NCBI GenBank assembly: GCA_914767885.1
Contig: CAJZBQ010000033.1
Span: 682,001 to 746,000, forward strand
Length of the DNA: 64,000 nucleotides
From: Blepharisma stoltei
Taxonomy: Eukaryota; Ciliophora; Heterotrichea; Heterotrichida; Blepharismidae
Reading direction: 5' to 3'
Below are positions 11,435-21,900 of the stretch, piece by piece (within the stretch, counting starts at the first letter, position 1; each line of letters opens with the position of its first letter). The position numbers were made by a program, and so were the translations under genes. The notes under the pieces were generated by a model. It saw only the letters and a list, made by a program, of their open reading frames with translations, was not told where the DNA came from and ran no database searches.

Positions 11435-14400
11435 ATGTGGAGATTTTTATTATTTCTTGGATACTGCTTATGCTATGAAATTTATATAGTCCCACATTCG
11501 CATTGTGATCCAGGATGACTCAAGACTGTTCAGGAGTACTATCAAGAGGACGTTAAGCATATATTAAACAACATTGTGTCCATTTTGCAAAAAGATGCAA
11601 AGAGGAAAATAGTTTGGTCTGAGACTGTTTTCTTGAAAATGTGGATGCGAGAGCAGTCAGAGGAAACTAACTCCCCCCTTCGTGAGTGTGCAAACCATTG
11701 GAAAAATCTCTATTTTTTGCCCAAAAACCTACCCTCCGCGAGTGAAACAAAAATTTTTTAATAGAAAAAAATTTTTATGAAAAAAAAATTGATATATATA
11801 TATAGTGATGGTTAGAATAACGAAATCTCTAGCTAATTCTGTTTAATTTTAAACAAATTGCGCGTTTAAAAAATAAATTTATTTTTTATAAATTAAATTA
11901 ATATTTGTTTCAAATTTCGAAAAAAATTTTTTTCAATTTTTTAAAAAAAAAAATTTAACTCCCTCTGTGAGTGAACAAAATTTTTTTGTTTCACTCACGG
12001 ACGGGGAGGAGTAAGAATACATTCAAAAATCTACTTAATAATGGGCAAATAGAAATCGTGGGTGGCGGATACGTTCAAAATGACGAAGCCAACCCTGATT
12101 TCGAAATGGTCATAAGACAATTAGAAACAGGCCATCAATTTTTAAAAGAAAATTTCAATATAACCCGAGTAAAAGTCGCCTGACAAATTGATCCATTTGG
12201 CCACTCAGCGTTAACCCCAAGCATTTTAGCAAAATTTGGTTATGAAAATCTAGTGACTAGCAGGATGAATATTAACTTTAGAAACCAACTCATAAGGGAA
12301 GGAAATCTTGAATTTATATGGGAAGGGGTCAACTTTGGAGATCACGAGTCTATTTTTGTGCATAATTTATATGAGCATTATGATTTCCCTGAAATGTTCA
12401 ACCAATGAAAAAGTGAGTGTTTCGGGGCATCAAATATCCTTACTGACACTTTAATTAAATGGTAAAAATTATTTAGCGCTGATAGACTTAGATTGATGAT
12501 TGAGGAAAGACAGATTGCTTATAAGCATGATAAAATCATGATTTTGTATGGGGATGATTTTTATTATAGCAGGCAGCCAGAAGCGGAACTGAAATTTGAG
12601 CATATGGAGGCACTTAGAGATTATATAGCTAAATCAAGCAAATACCAAGATTTGACTATTAAAATAGCGACACCTAGTGAATACTTTGAGGCAATTAAAA
12701 ATACAGAGTTTTCGGTATACAAAGGAGATTTATTTCAGTATGTAAACTTAAGGCCGAGCTCAGGTGGAGTGAGTTGGACTGGGCATCTGGATCATGCAAT
12801 TTGAACAGGCTTTTATACCACGCGGCCATTATTGAAACAAAATATTTATTATGCTCAAAAAATAGTTAGAGCTGCAGAAATAGTCCAGGCTATGAGTTTG
12901 CAGAAACAATTTTCTTCTTCAGATGTAAGCCTTATGCTACATCACGATGCAATAACAGGAACATGTAGGCCACAGGTTTATGAAGATTACAAATTTCGCC
13001 TAGAAGAAGTAGTAAAAACCTCAGTAAAAGCAATAAATGAGGCTATAAAATCAAAGTTTTCTGAGTCAGAAGCCAAATTTTCATTGACGTTGCCATATAA
13101 AGTAGTGATAGTGCACAATCCGTTAAATTGGGAAATTTTGAAGCTTTTAAGTTTTACTTTAAAAAGTAGAAATTTTTTAGAGATAAAAAATTGGAAAGGA
13201 GAAAACATCTCTTCACAATCTGTAAAAAATCTGTTAGATAATGAGCAAAAAACCGTTTATATCAAGATAGAGCTGCCTCCTCTTTCCTTTGTCACTTTAT
13301 TTATCAATGAGCACACAGAGAAGTGTGAGTATTGTGATAAGGAGTCAGAGATATCAGAAAATGAGAGAAAAATCAGTGACAAAAACTTCAATATTTTATT
13401 CAACGACTTTGGAATGATTGAAAAGGTAGCAAAATCAAGTGCAACATATGATTTAAGACAAACATTTTGGACTTATTCAGGCATAGATGCTGGAGCTTAT
13501 CTTTTTAGTCCTAACAGCAAAGGAAATAGCATCGCTGACTTAAAATTAGATAAAATTTATGTATCAAAGGGTCAATTGCTTGAGATGGTTGAAGTACTAT
13601 GGAGAAGGAGCAAAAAATTTTATGACCAAGATTTTTATTATCAAAGAATTATTCTATATGGAGGAAAAAGGTTCACAATGGAGTTTGGTGTATATGCTTA
13701 TACAAATGAAGAAATCTTGATGAGATTTTCAAGCAACGATATCACAAGGGAAAAATGATTTCTAACTTCAAACTCAGGCGATCTTAGAGAAAGAAGGTTC
13801 TATCCAACAACTCCTAGAGGAAAAGGGGCAAACATGTATCCAATTCCTGGCGGTTTTGCAGTTGATTTAGGAAGTAGCTTTTTACAAGTTTTCCCCAAGT
13901 TTTCTATAGGAGTTGGGATGGCTGATAAGAACTCTTTTGAGCTTCTTCTTCATAGAAACTTAGAAAGAGATGACAGTTTTGGGCTTTCAATGGGGGTAAA
14001 TGATAATACCTTTGTTAATTATCATTTTGAAATTGACATAAGCCAACTAACACATAAAGGCTATTGAAAGAACTATTTGGAAGCCAGAGCAGATGTATAT
14101 CAGTTCCCGCTGATGAACCTCCATGATTTTACCATTTCTGATCAAATTTGGTCTAAAGGAATAGAAATTAGCCAAAACTGGAATAGGGAAACACTTTATG
14201 TACTAGGATTTAACCACTCAAATATTTATCTTTCAAGCGCTGTAATTAAAGAAAACGGTCTTTTTATGAGAGTTCTAAACCTAAAAGATGCCACACAAAG
14301 GCTTAGTGTTTCAGGCTTTAGATTCCATGATAAAACTCTGTTTAATGGGCTTTCAAAGTATAAAAGTTACCGATATCCTTTGATAGATAAAAACGAGCTC

Positions 14401-14727
14401 TTGTTTTATGAAAAATCAGACACAGGAAAGCCAAAATATTTACCACCGTCCGATAGAAATTCTTCTGGGAAAGTGCTTCTTGAGCCTTTTGAGTTGTCGA
14501 CTTTCAAGGTCGAGATTGCTCCGAATGAAGTAGCTGAAGAAGAGGATTTAATTTATGATATTGAATTTCCAACGTTTCTGGAAAGCATTAATATAACAGA
14601 GCAAAATCCAGAGAGCACAGATTGGCTAATTTATATAGTGGTGGTCTTGTCTTCACTCATGTTTGCTGTTGGAATTTGGTTGCATTTCAAGATGAATAAA
14701 TCAAAAAGCATAGTTAATATGAATTAG
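11435..14727 (+). CDS. GH38 alpha-mannosidase, copy 2, interrupted by an IES
   Basis: The ATG is at 11435 and the stop is TAG. After removal of the IES at 11668-12011 and the intron at 12462-12476, the first exon is 683 nt, exactly as in copy 1, and the protein is 977 aa. In-frame TGA reads as Trp in HCDPGW, in the residue before QIDPFGH, and at several later points where copy 1 has TGG. All GH38 motifs are present (VPHSHCDPGW, QIDPFGHS, HHDAITGT). The product is shorter than copy 1 because the acidic C-terminal region is almost absent; a transmembrane helix (IYIVVVLSSLMFAVGIW) follows the catalytic part directly. It looks functional once the IES is excised; without excision the frame ends inside the IES. 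Confidence 0.9.
11668..12011. mobile_element. IES (MITE, CCGTGAGTG family) in mannosidase copy 2
   Basis: A 344-bp segment lies between TA at 11668-11669 and TA at 12012-12013. Its ends are ACTCCCCCCTTCGTGAG and the inverted CACTCACGGACGGGGAG. The interior is very AT-rich, and a second inverted pair near the right end forms a hairpin. Excision joins E-E-T to K-N-T-F-K-N, matching the paralogous mannosidase. The same element type recurs at 19663, 38948, 51090 and 55659. Confidence 0.9.
12462..12476 (+). other. 15-nt intron in mannosidase copy 2
   Basis: GTAAAAATTATTTAG, at the position equivalent to the intron of copy 1. Removing it keeps the GH38 frame. Confidence 0.9.
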
Positions 14728-15894
14728 AAAAAATTTATTAATTGATATAGAAAACATGTATGAATAAATTAATAGCATCAGTTGGGTTCGTGCTTTTTTT
14801 AAAAACGAAAATAAGTTATATTATCTTTGATGCATGGTACTCCAAAAGTAAAAATTTATATAGCCAAATTTTTTATATTAAGGACATGAATAATATCCAT
14901 TATACTTCAAGAGCAGTTACAGCTCCCTTCCTATCAGCCCCCTGACGATTTAATTAGATGAAATGTAAAAAAAATGCCAAGTCCATAAATCTAGAAAAAA
15001 ATAATAATTGTTATGAAAAAACTTATAATGCAGAAAAAGCGGTCTAATAATTTCAAAATCTGATGGAAAAAATATAAAATATAAAAATAATAAAATACTG
15101 CAAATAATATTGAAGGATTTGGGAAATGCAAATAAATTTTTAATTTCTGTAAACCTAATTCAAAAAAGGACAGAGACCCTGCTTTCAGCTTCATAGGATG
15201 GGTCTTAACTGCTCCATAGGGAGTGCTCCTCTCAGTGCCAATTGCCGTCACCATTTTATTTTTCTTAGAAAGGCTTAGCTGATAAAAATTTCGTTTGATT
15301 TCTGAGAGAAAATACTCGATTTGTTGCAATATCGCTCATAAAGGCTGCTCTTGCTATAGGATCCGGGTACCTAGGATATTAGAATTTTGCAGCATTATGC
15401 TCTGATAGATTGGACACAGTGAAGAGCTACGCAACAAAGAGCCTTACTGAAATGATGGAGAGGATCTCCCTCTAGCCAAATAGTATGATCATCACTAACG
15501 ATAAACCAATCCTTTCTTGTGAATTTTGTCTTGCAAGCAGTCTTTGTCATCAGCCTTTCCATCTAGGGTTCGTGGATGATTTTATTGAACTCTGTCCAGC
15601 TTTTGATATGATTGGGGTTAATTCCTCCGAATAGTTTTTTTTATATATACGCTTTCTGCCACTGTATTTTTCTATGTTTTTTTCTTCTTTTGGTAATTCT
15701 AAATTTCTTTTAAAAAGATCGGTAAAATTATGGCTGAAAATTCCAGTGTTTATTACGGTCTGACCCCAATCGCTATTGATTTTTCATAAAATTAATTTTG
15801 ATAGTCTGATCTAAACTAAATCATCAATGTGGTGACAGCCAAAGTTGAGCCATTACCATGCTCGCAGTATTAATATTCTCAAATAATCAATAAA
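14728..15894. other. Intergenic region with a decayed unknown gene on the minus strand
   Basis: 14728-15180 is AT-rich with only short open stretches and nothing I recognise. From about 15870 to 15260 the minus strand has protein-like stretches in shifting frames (INSDWGQTVINTGIFSHNF, then FIVSDDHTIWLEGDPLHHFS), broken by frameshifts and TAA/TAG. The 15263-16010 part reappears at 27135-27640, where a piece of it (PRYPDPIARAAFMSDIATN) is less damaged. I read this as an unrecognised gene remnant plus the upstream region of the RING gene. Confidence 0.35.
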
Positions 15895-16727
15895 ATGAGC
15901 CGAAATGTGTGTATGATTATTTATGTATCATCATTTTATATAGTTTTATCAGTCGGAATTTTAGCATGAATTGGAATCTCGACAAAATACTTATACACAT
16001 CCTCAACTCTCTCATTCCAAGGCCTCTGAAATGTCTTTGTCTCATGACTTCTCCAAATTGATAACGTTCTCCTTTCCTTATCATTCTTTTTTAAAGGAAA
16101 CCTGGCTGAGATCTCAGAAAAAATGATCCTGATTATTCTCATCATTTCAGGCCCTGTTTTACTTGCTTTATGCCTAGTTGGCTCATATTTTGATTGCATT
16201 AACTATGAGGCGTGATTTTGTGAAGAGCCTCCTTGCGTAATCTTCAAATAGGCCTGAGCAGAAATCCTTAAAAGTGTCCACTTTGCTATTTTGTACTTTA
16301 TATCAATTTTCTGCTTTGGGACGCTGGTTTCTTATATATATCTTAATTATATAGCACCAGAACCTTGGAGAGAGTCACTGGTAAGACCATTATTAGAAAT
16401 AGACACTGAGGCTTTAGATGTCTCAAATGGAGAAATCTGCTCGATCTGCTTGGAAAATATGAAAACAAGAGAAATTGTCAGCAAACTTAGCAATTGCCAC
16501 CATACTTTTCATAAAGCATGTATTGAAAGATGACTTCAAATATAGAAATTTCCCATAGATGGCGCTGTTTGCCCTTGATTTGCCCACTGGAGAAATTTTT
16601 TGGTTCGACCAGTCCCATATGGTTTGGTCAAACCAAAACATTTTTCTCATGGGCAAATCAAGGGCAAACAGCGCCATCTATGGGAAATTCTTCTATAAAG
16701 CACATTTGCCCTTTATGTAGAGATTAA
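15895..16727 (+). CDS. Multi-pass membrane RING-H2 finger protein (probable E3 ubiquitin ligase)
   Basis: The ATG at 15895 (after an in-frame TAA at 15871) opens MSRNVCMIIYVSSF. With TGA as Trp, the 15-nt intron at 16237-16251 and the IES at 16541-16695 removed, the CDS is 663 nt, 220 aa, ending in TAA. At least three hydrophobic helices precede the finger (IVLSVGILAWIGI; MILIILIISGPVLLALCLVG; FISIFCFGTLVSYIYL). The C-terminal RING-H2 is CSICLENM...NCHHTFHKACIERW...HICPLCRD, a C3H2C3 zinc-binding pattern that recruits E2 enzymes. The last two cysteines lie beyond the IES, so excision is required for a working finger. The minus-strand frame at 15936-16199 is a shadow of this exon. The N-terminal part of the locus is duplicated at 27480-27640. 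Confidence 0.82.
16237..16251 (+). other. 15-nt intron in the RING gene
   Basis: GTAATCTTCAAATAG, phase 0. It contains the only stop (TAG) between the first membrane exon and the RING exon. Splicing joins CEEPPC to AWAEILKSV. Confidence 0.75.
16541..16695. mobile_element. Palindromic IES inside the RING finger
   Basis: A 155-bp segment lies between TA at 16541-16542 and TA at 16696-16697. It is a near-perfect inverted repeat with arms of ~45 bp (ATTTCCCATAGATGGCGC... and its complement) around a short loop that carries its own small palindrome near GGTTTGGTCAAACC. Of the alternative TA pairs only this one restores HKACIERWLQI-KHICPLCRD. Confidence 0.88.
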
Positions 16728-16739
16728 GTAAAAATATTG

Positions 16740-17648
16740 TTATTTATGATATAAATAATGCAGAAAATCTATAGTCAGCAATGTAATAATTACATTTGGT
16801 GCCACTCGCAATGCATAAGCGTCAAGTCCTACATATAAACCTATGAACCCTTCATTCTTTAGACTCTTCATTAAACAGTCATAAAAGCCTTTGTAAGGGT
16901 ATTTTCCGTCTGCCCCTTTGATCATTTTTTGGTATTTTGTCTTGATATTATCGAATGGCAATGAAATAAAGCAGGCGAATATTGCAGCAATAACGGACGC
17001 CAAAATCCGATTCATGGTGTCTGATTTTCACCTTGAGTCCAGAAATTCTTTGGTTTGATCATATGGAGCAAGCATGCCAAAATTTAAAGCAGCAGCACGT
17101 AAAATTGTAGGAGTGCAGCCTTTTCAGTAGGCTAAAATTCCTTCTTCTTTTGGGATCCTTAATAAGGCATCTATTGCATTTTTGTAGTTTCTTCGCAGCT
17201 GCGGAGGCAAGGTGTTGTCTGTTTGTAAGCGGATAAGTGATAAATCACAAGGATTTCCTACAAAAGCACCGATTCCACCTGATACAGTAGAATAAATAAA
17301 TTTTTTGAAAAATGGGATGAATTTTGTGCCTGTTTTTTCTTTTTCGCGATCTGCGAGAGTTTTGTATAAGCCAAGCCTGGTTGTAGCATATAAAGCTTGT
17401 CTGAGGATAGCACTATCTAAGCCCTTATAGAAAGCTAAAAGGCCTTTCTCTCTATAAACTGTAGAGGCAAACTGCAATGGACTGATTCGAGGACCTTTGG
17501 ATCCTTCAGCTGCGCATTGGAGGTGGACTTTGATAAAATCCATAGGAAGCACTGCAGTCGTGGCTACAATTCCAGCTGTTCCTCCTATGGAAAAATTTTT
17601 GATACTTTCCAGTCATTTGCTTTTATGGAGATCTGAGTGCTCAACCAT
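16740..17648 (-). CDS. Mitochondrial carrier, 2-oxoglutarate/malate carrier-like (SLC25A11 type)
   Basis: This is one uninterrupted frame of 302 aa when TGA is Trp (at 17613, 17123 and 17035). Three carrier repeats are visible, with PxD signatures PMDFIKVHLQ, a variant NPCDLSLIRLQ and PFDNIKTKYQ, and six membrane helices. Residues such as RLQTDNTLPPQLRRNYKNA and EEGILAYWKGCTPTILRAA align with the oxoglutarate carrier better than with ADP/ATP or phosphate carriers. It would exchange 2-oxoglutarate for malate across the inner mitochondrial membrane; the dicarboxylate/uncoupling branch is an alternative. It is tail-to-tail with the RING gene, 12 bp apart. The second PxD motif is altered (NPCD for PxDxxK/R), as in several oxoglutarate carriers. 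Confidence 0.85.
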
Positions 17649-18677
17649 TTTGGTATATATAATAATTAAATAAAAAATATTCGTTAACGTAATTTGGTGA
17701 ATTATTAATTATTTTCATTATATTAGAATTTTACAAAAATGCGAGCTATTCAGAATAATTCACTCTAAATTTTCTCTTTTTGTTATAATTTTTCAAGTTT
17801 TTGATCTCATAGCGAGTTTCTTCTACTCTTTCTTTGATGTCTGCATTGCATTATTTTCTGCCTGAAAACAGAAAATTCATATAATTTGCTATAAGCGTAT
17901 CTCTGTCATCTAAAATAAATACTTGTTATCTCTTTCTTGGAGAAGTAGATTCCTGAGAAATTCAGCCTAATCCAATTTGGCTGATTGAGGAAAAGTGCCA
18001 TTTTTACTTTTTCTTGTTTAGACAAGCTGACCCATAATAACATTCTTTTATCCTCAGAAAGCCATTATTTCTTCAGCAAATATCCTTATATGCTCTTGCC
18101 ACAAGCTTAGTTTCATTGATTCGCTTTTTCACTAATTTTTTTTCTTCATACCAAAACGTGCTCTTCATTCTGAAAAGATTATTCTCCCTTTCTCACGCTT
18201 AATTTATCTTTAATTTCCTTACTCCCCACTCCATGAGTGCACACAAACCATTGGAAAAATCCCTATTTTTTTGCCAAAAACCCACCGTCTGCAAGCGAAC
18301 AAAAAAGTTTTTATAAAATAAATTTTGATATATAAATGATAATTATCAGAATAAAATCTAGCTTATTCTTTTTAATTTTAAACAGCTTGCACTTTAAAAA
18401 AAATTTACAAATTAAATTAATATTTGATTTCCAACTACTGTTGTATCTTCATTTCTCTATATACCTCTTATGAAAAATTATTGAATTTCCAGTTATTTAC
18501 CTTTAAGAAAATCCCAATAAAAAACCAATTAAAAAATAATTATAGAGCAATTTGGCGAATAGTATTTTTAGAAATAATTTCCATTAAAATGCATAAATCC
18601 TCAATTAACTCTTTTAATTTTCAACTTTAGTTAATTTATATCTATGTTTGACCTCAATAATGAATTAAATAATATTG
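17649..18677. other. Intergenic region with polycystin-gene debris and a half MITE
   Basis: 17649-17759 is AT-rich spacer. 17760-18215 is a decayed copy of the 3' end of the polycystin gene (separate entry). At about 18230 a CTCCCCACTCCATGAGTG end begins the left half of a CCGTGAGTG-family MITE, recognisable to about 18440; its right half is missing. 18560-18675 matches the sequence just downstream of polycystin copy B (27653-27775), so it belongs to the duplicated block. Confidence 0.6.
17760..18215 (-). pseudogene. Decayed third copy of the polycystin C-terminal coding region
   Basis: This stretch aligns by eye with the last part of the two polycystin genes (compare 27900-28450), including sequence for the EETRYEIKNLK coiled coil, the KHEKVKMTLYLNQ region and the NEERVLV stretch. 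Small insertions and deletions destroy the frame and a central part is deleted. It is far more diverged than copies A and B are from each other, so it is an older duplicate. Confidence 0.75.
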
Positions 18678-18895
18678 TAATTGCCCGAGGATGGCGCTAT
18701 CTTGCGCCATCCTCGGGTAATTTCAAAAATGGCCCCACACCGGGAATCGAACCCACGTGTGGGGCCATTTTTGGTGCGTGGAAGTCGATGTTCTCCACTA
18801 ACCAAAAATGGCCCCACACGTGGGTTCAATTCCCGGTGTGGGGCCATTTTTGAATTGCCCGAGGATGGCGCAAGATAGCGCCTTCCTCGGGCAAT
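18678..18895. mobile_element. Palindromic MITE/IES with T-arm-like inner arms, 3' of polycystin A
   Basis: A 218-bp inverted repeat lies between TA 18678-18679 and TA 18896-18897. The outer arms are ATTGCCCGAGGATGGCGC and its complement. The inner arms are GGCCCCACAC...GTGTGGGGCC and contain GGTTCGATTCC / GGTTCAATTCC, which match the Pol III B-box consensus. The equivalent site near polycystin copy B (27770) lacks the element, so it is an insertion in copy A. A diverged relative is at 40015-40241. It lies just after the TAA of copy A. Confidence 0.85.
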
Positions 18896-18902
18896 TAGTA
18901 CC

Positions 18903-21900
18903 TTATTCTTGGCCTCTCAGCAAGCTCTCACACCTAGCCTTCAATTTTTTTGCTTTTTCTTTTAAGGTCTTATTTTGCCTCTTAAATTGTTTTAGGTCTT
19001 CTTCCAAATGGACCTGGAAATTTTTTAAATTTTTGATCTCATAACGAGTTTCTTCAACTCTTTCTTTTGATGTTTGCATTGCGTTATTTTCTGCTTGGAA
19101 AACAGCAGATTCATATAATTTGTCATAAAGCTTCGAATCTAGCATACTTGTTATAAGTGCATCACTATCATCTAAAATGAAAACGTTATTATCTCTTTCT
19201 TGAAGAAGGAGATAGCTGAGGATTTCAGCTTCAACCCTGTTGTGCTGATTAAGATAAAGAGTCATTTTTACTTTTTCGTGTTTAGACAAGCTTGGTCAAG
19301 ATTAAACCCAACCACCCAAAATACCAAACTACCTAGCCTTAATAAATAAGAAATATAAGAGTTATTGCAGTATTTTTACTTTTCCGCTATTAAACACGAT
19401 TTATAGCATTTTTTAATACTTTTTTTGTGGGTGCAGGCCAAATGACTTTCCTTTTTGATAGTGTCCATTTCACCGAAGTACTTTTGGTCGAAAATTTTTA
19501 AATAGTGTATCCATTTAGCCGAAATTTGACGGTTTTTTTGGTCAAATGTCTCACTATCAAAAATGATTCGAACAAAGTTTCCCCGTACTATCAAATTTCC
19601 GCAGTCATTTAGCACGGAGCCTTTTTTTGTATATCCCTACTATAAACAAAATTTTTTATTTACTCCCCTCCCCCCCTCCGTGAGTGAACAAAAAATATTT
19701 TGTTCACTCATGGAGGGGGGTTAATTTTTTTTTTTAAAAAAAAAATTATATATATATTTTTATAAACAATTTTTTTTTCGAAATTTAAAAAAATCCTAAT
19801 TCGCAAAAATTGGAAAGCAAATATTAATTTAATTTATAAAATTTATGTTTTAAAAAGCAATTCGTTAAAAATTAAACAGAATTAGCTCTAGATTTCATTA
19901 TACTAATTATCATTTATATATCGAATTTTTTTTTTCCATAAAAAATTTTTCTATTAAAAAAATTTTTGTTCACTCACGGAGGGTGGGTTTTTTGGCAAAA
20001 AATAGCGATTTTTCTAATGGTTTTGTTCACTCACGGAGAGGGGGGAGTTAGCAAAAATTTTTAGACTAATAAATAAAAGTTAATATAAAAATACGATGAA
20101 TATTGCTTAATTATCGCACTTTAAGTATGAATCCAGTTGAATTTTGCTTTAAAATAGATAGATAAAAATAAATCAATCCAAGCATAATTATTTATCATAG
20201 GCACAATATATATAATATCGATTTCACTAAATTAATGTATTTTAACAGATATAGCATGCTTAAATAGCTTATTTATATATAAAGTATGATATATCTCATT
20301 TAAATTTAATACAAAAATATGAGGCATCCAAGCGGCTTAAAAATCTTGTCTGGTGGGCTAATTCCTTTAGATGACGCCTGAGAGCTGTCATTATATGAGT
20401 TTTGTATTCGTGCACCATCATGGTTCACCTCCTTTTGCTTAAATTTGCTAGCCATATAAAATTTTTATATATAGCAGGAATGTGAAATAAAGTTTTAAAT
20501 ATTGTAAACATGCTATAAATAATGTTTTATAAGCTTATAAAAATATACAATAACTCTTATATTTCTTATTATCAAGGTTAGGTAGTTTGATATTTAGGGT
20601 ATGGATTGTGGAGATGGGGCTTTTGCTTAACCGCAAGCTGACCCACAATAGCATTCTTTTATCTTCAGAAAGCCATTCTTGCTTCAGCAAATATCCAATC
20701 GGATTAGTTGCTGCCTTATAAGCTCTTGTAACAGGTTTAATATCATCAATTCACTTTTTCACAAAATCTTTTTTCTTTTTATCATCAAAATCCAGTCAAC
20801 ACTCTCTTTGCATATCTATGTTCCATTCATCAATGTCATCTCCAAACCTCTTTTTGTCAAAAAGTGCAGCATTTCATACCAAAACGCGTTCTTCATTCTG
20901 AAAAGACTCTTCTCCCATCCACATGCTTAATTTATCCTGAGGTGGTGTAATTTCCCAAAGTTGTATTTGTCGTTCTGATAACTCTGAAAGCTCTGGAGGT
21001 TCGAGGCCTTGCTGTATAGCCTTTTCAATTTTTCTTCTGAGATAGTCATTATGCAATATAGAAAGTTGCCTCCATATTCTCAGCTTGCCTAGCGGGTCTT
21101 CTTGCAGCCATTGTGACTCTTCTACAAAAACAACTTCTTGGAGTGGGGCTGGTGGGATAATTTTTTCCTCAATATTGTTCTCGTCTTTTAGATTTGGTAA
21201 GTTTATTTTTTGATTGCTTTTAACGAGCAGCATTTCTTCTAGCATTTTAAGTCATGCATTTACTGTATAATTGATAGGCTTAGCTTCTTCTACTTCAAAT
21301 TCTTGTTTCACAGAGTTGTTTGGGATTTCATCTTCAGAATCTGTGATTTGATTGGCTTTAGTACTTGATTTTTCATCGCCAGAGTTTTCCCAGTCCATAT
21401 ATTTCTTCCTCTTTATCCTTGCCTTTATTACCAAAATAATTTTTTTCAAAAATCCAATAGTGTTAGCATTTCTATCAGCTTTATTGGTATTATAATGAGC
21501 GTAAACGATTGCTATAAAAATATTGATCAATAGCAAGTTGAATACAAGACTTAAGGTGATAAACCATAGCATGCCAATCTTACCGTCTGCACCTAAAAAC
21601 CGGCCAACGCTGAATTTTCCTATCAGTACATCGAAGGTTGAAAGGAGAGAATAATTAAAATGTTGGAATTCATCTAAAGCTTGGCCAAAAATTAAATATC
21701 CCATAATTGTATAGCCTATGATCACAAGAAAGAACATTATGATATAGAACAGCAAATCAAGCTTCGCAGAATCAAAAATATCAGTAAGGAGTGATGTCTG
21801 CTTACTGAACTCAAAGTATTTAAGAACCCTTAAAAATATGAGCAAAGCATTGAAGCAGGATACAACGCCGTAATGCTGGTAAAGCTTGGCAATATATCCA

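Noticed and set aside
12181..14070. Mannosidase copy 2 as a pseudogene full of stop codons
   Set aside because: All the apparent stops are TGA at Trp positions, and the one frame break is a TA-bounded IES; the gene is intact once decoded.
14760..14945. 61-aa plus-strand frame after mannosidase copy 2
   Set aside because: AT-rich, no homology, no repeat in the duplicate loci; not supported as a gene.
15936..16199. 87-aa minus-strand open frame (MQSKYEPTRHKASK...)
   Set aside because: The plus strand of the same bases encodes membrane helices that splice in frame to the RING finger, which is better supported; the minus frame is a shadow.
16291..16533. RING gene starting at the TTG at 16291
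   Set aside because: A 15-nt intron just upstream links it in frame to an ATG exon at 15895 that encodes further membrane helices.
18665..19044. Overlapping frames in both strands at 18644-19044
   Set aside because: Produced by the palindromic element at 18678-18895; both strands give the same peptide-like strings because of the inverted repeat.
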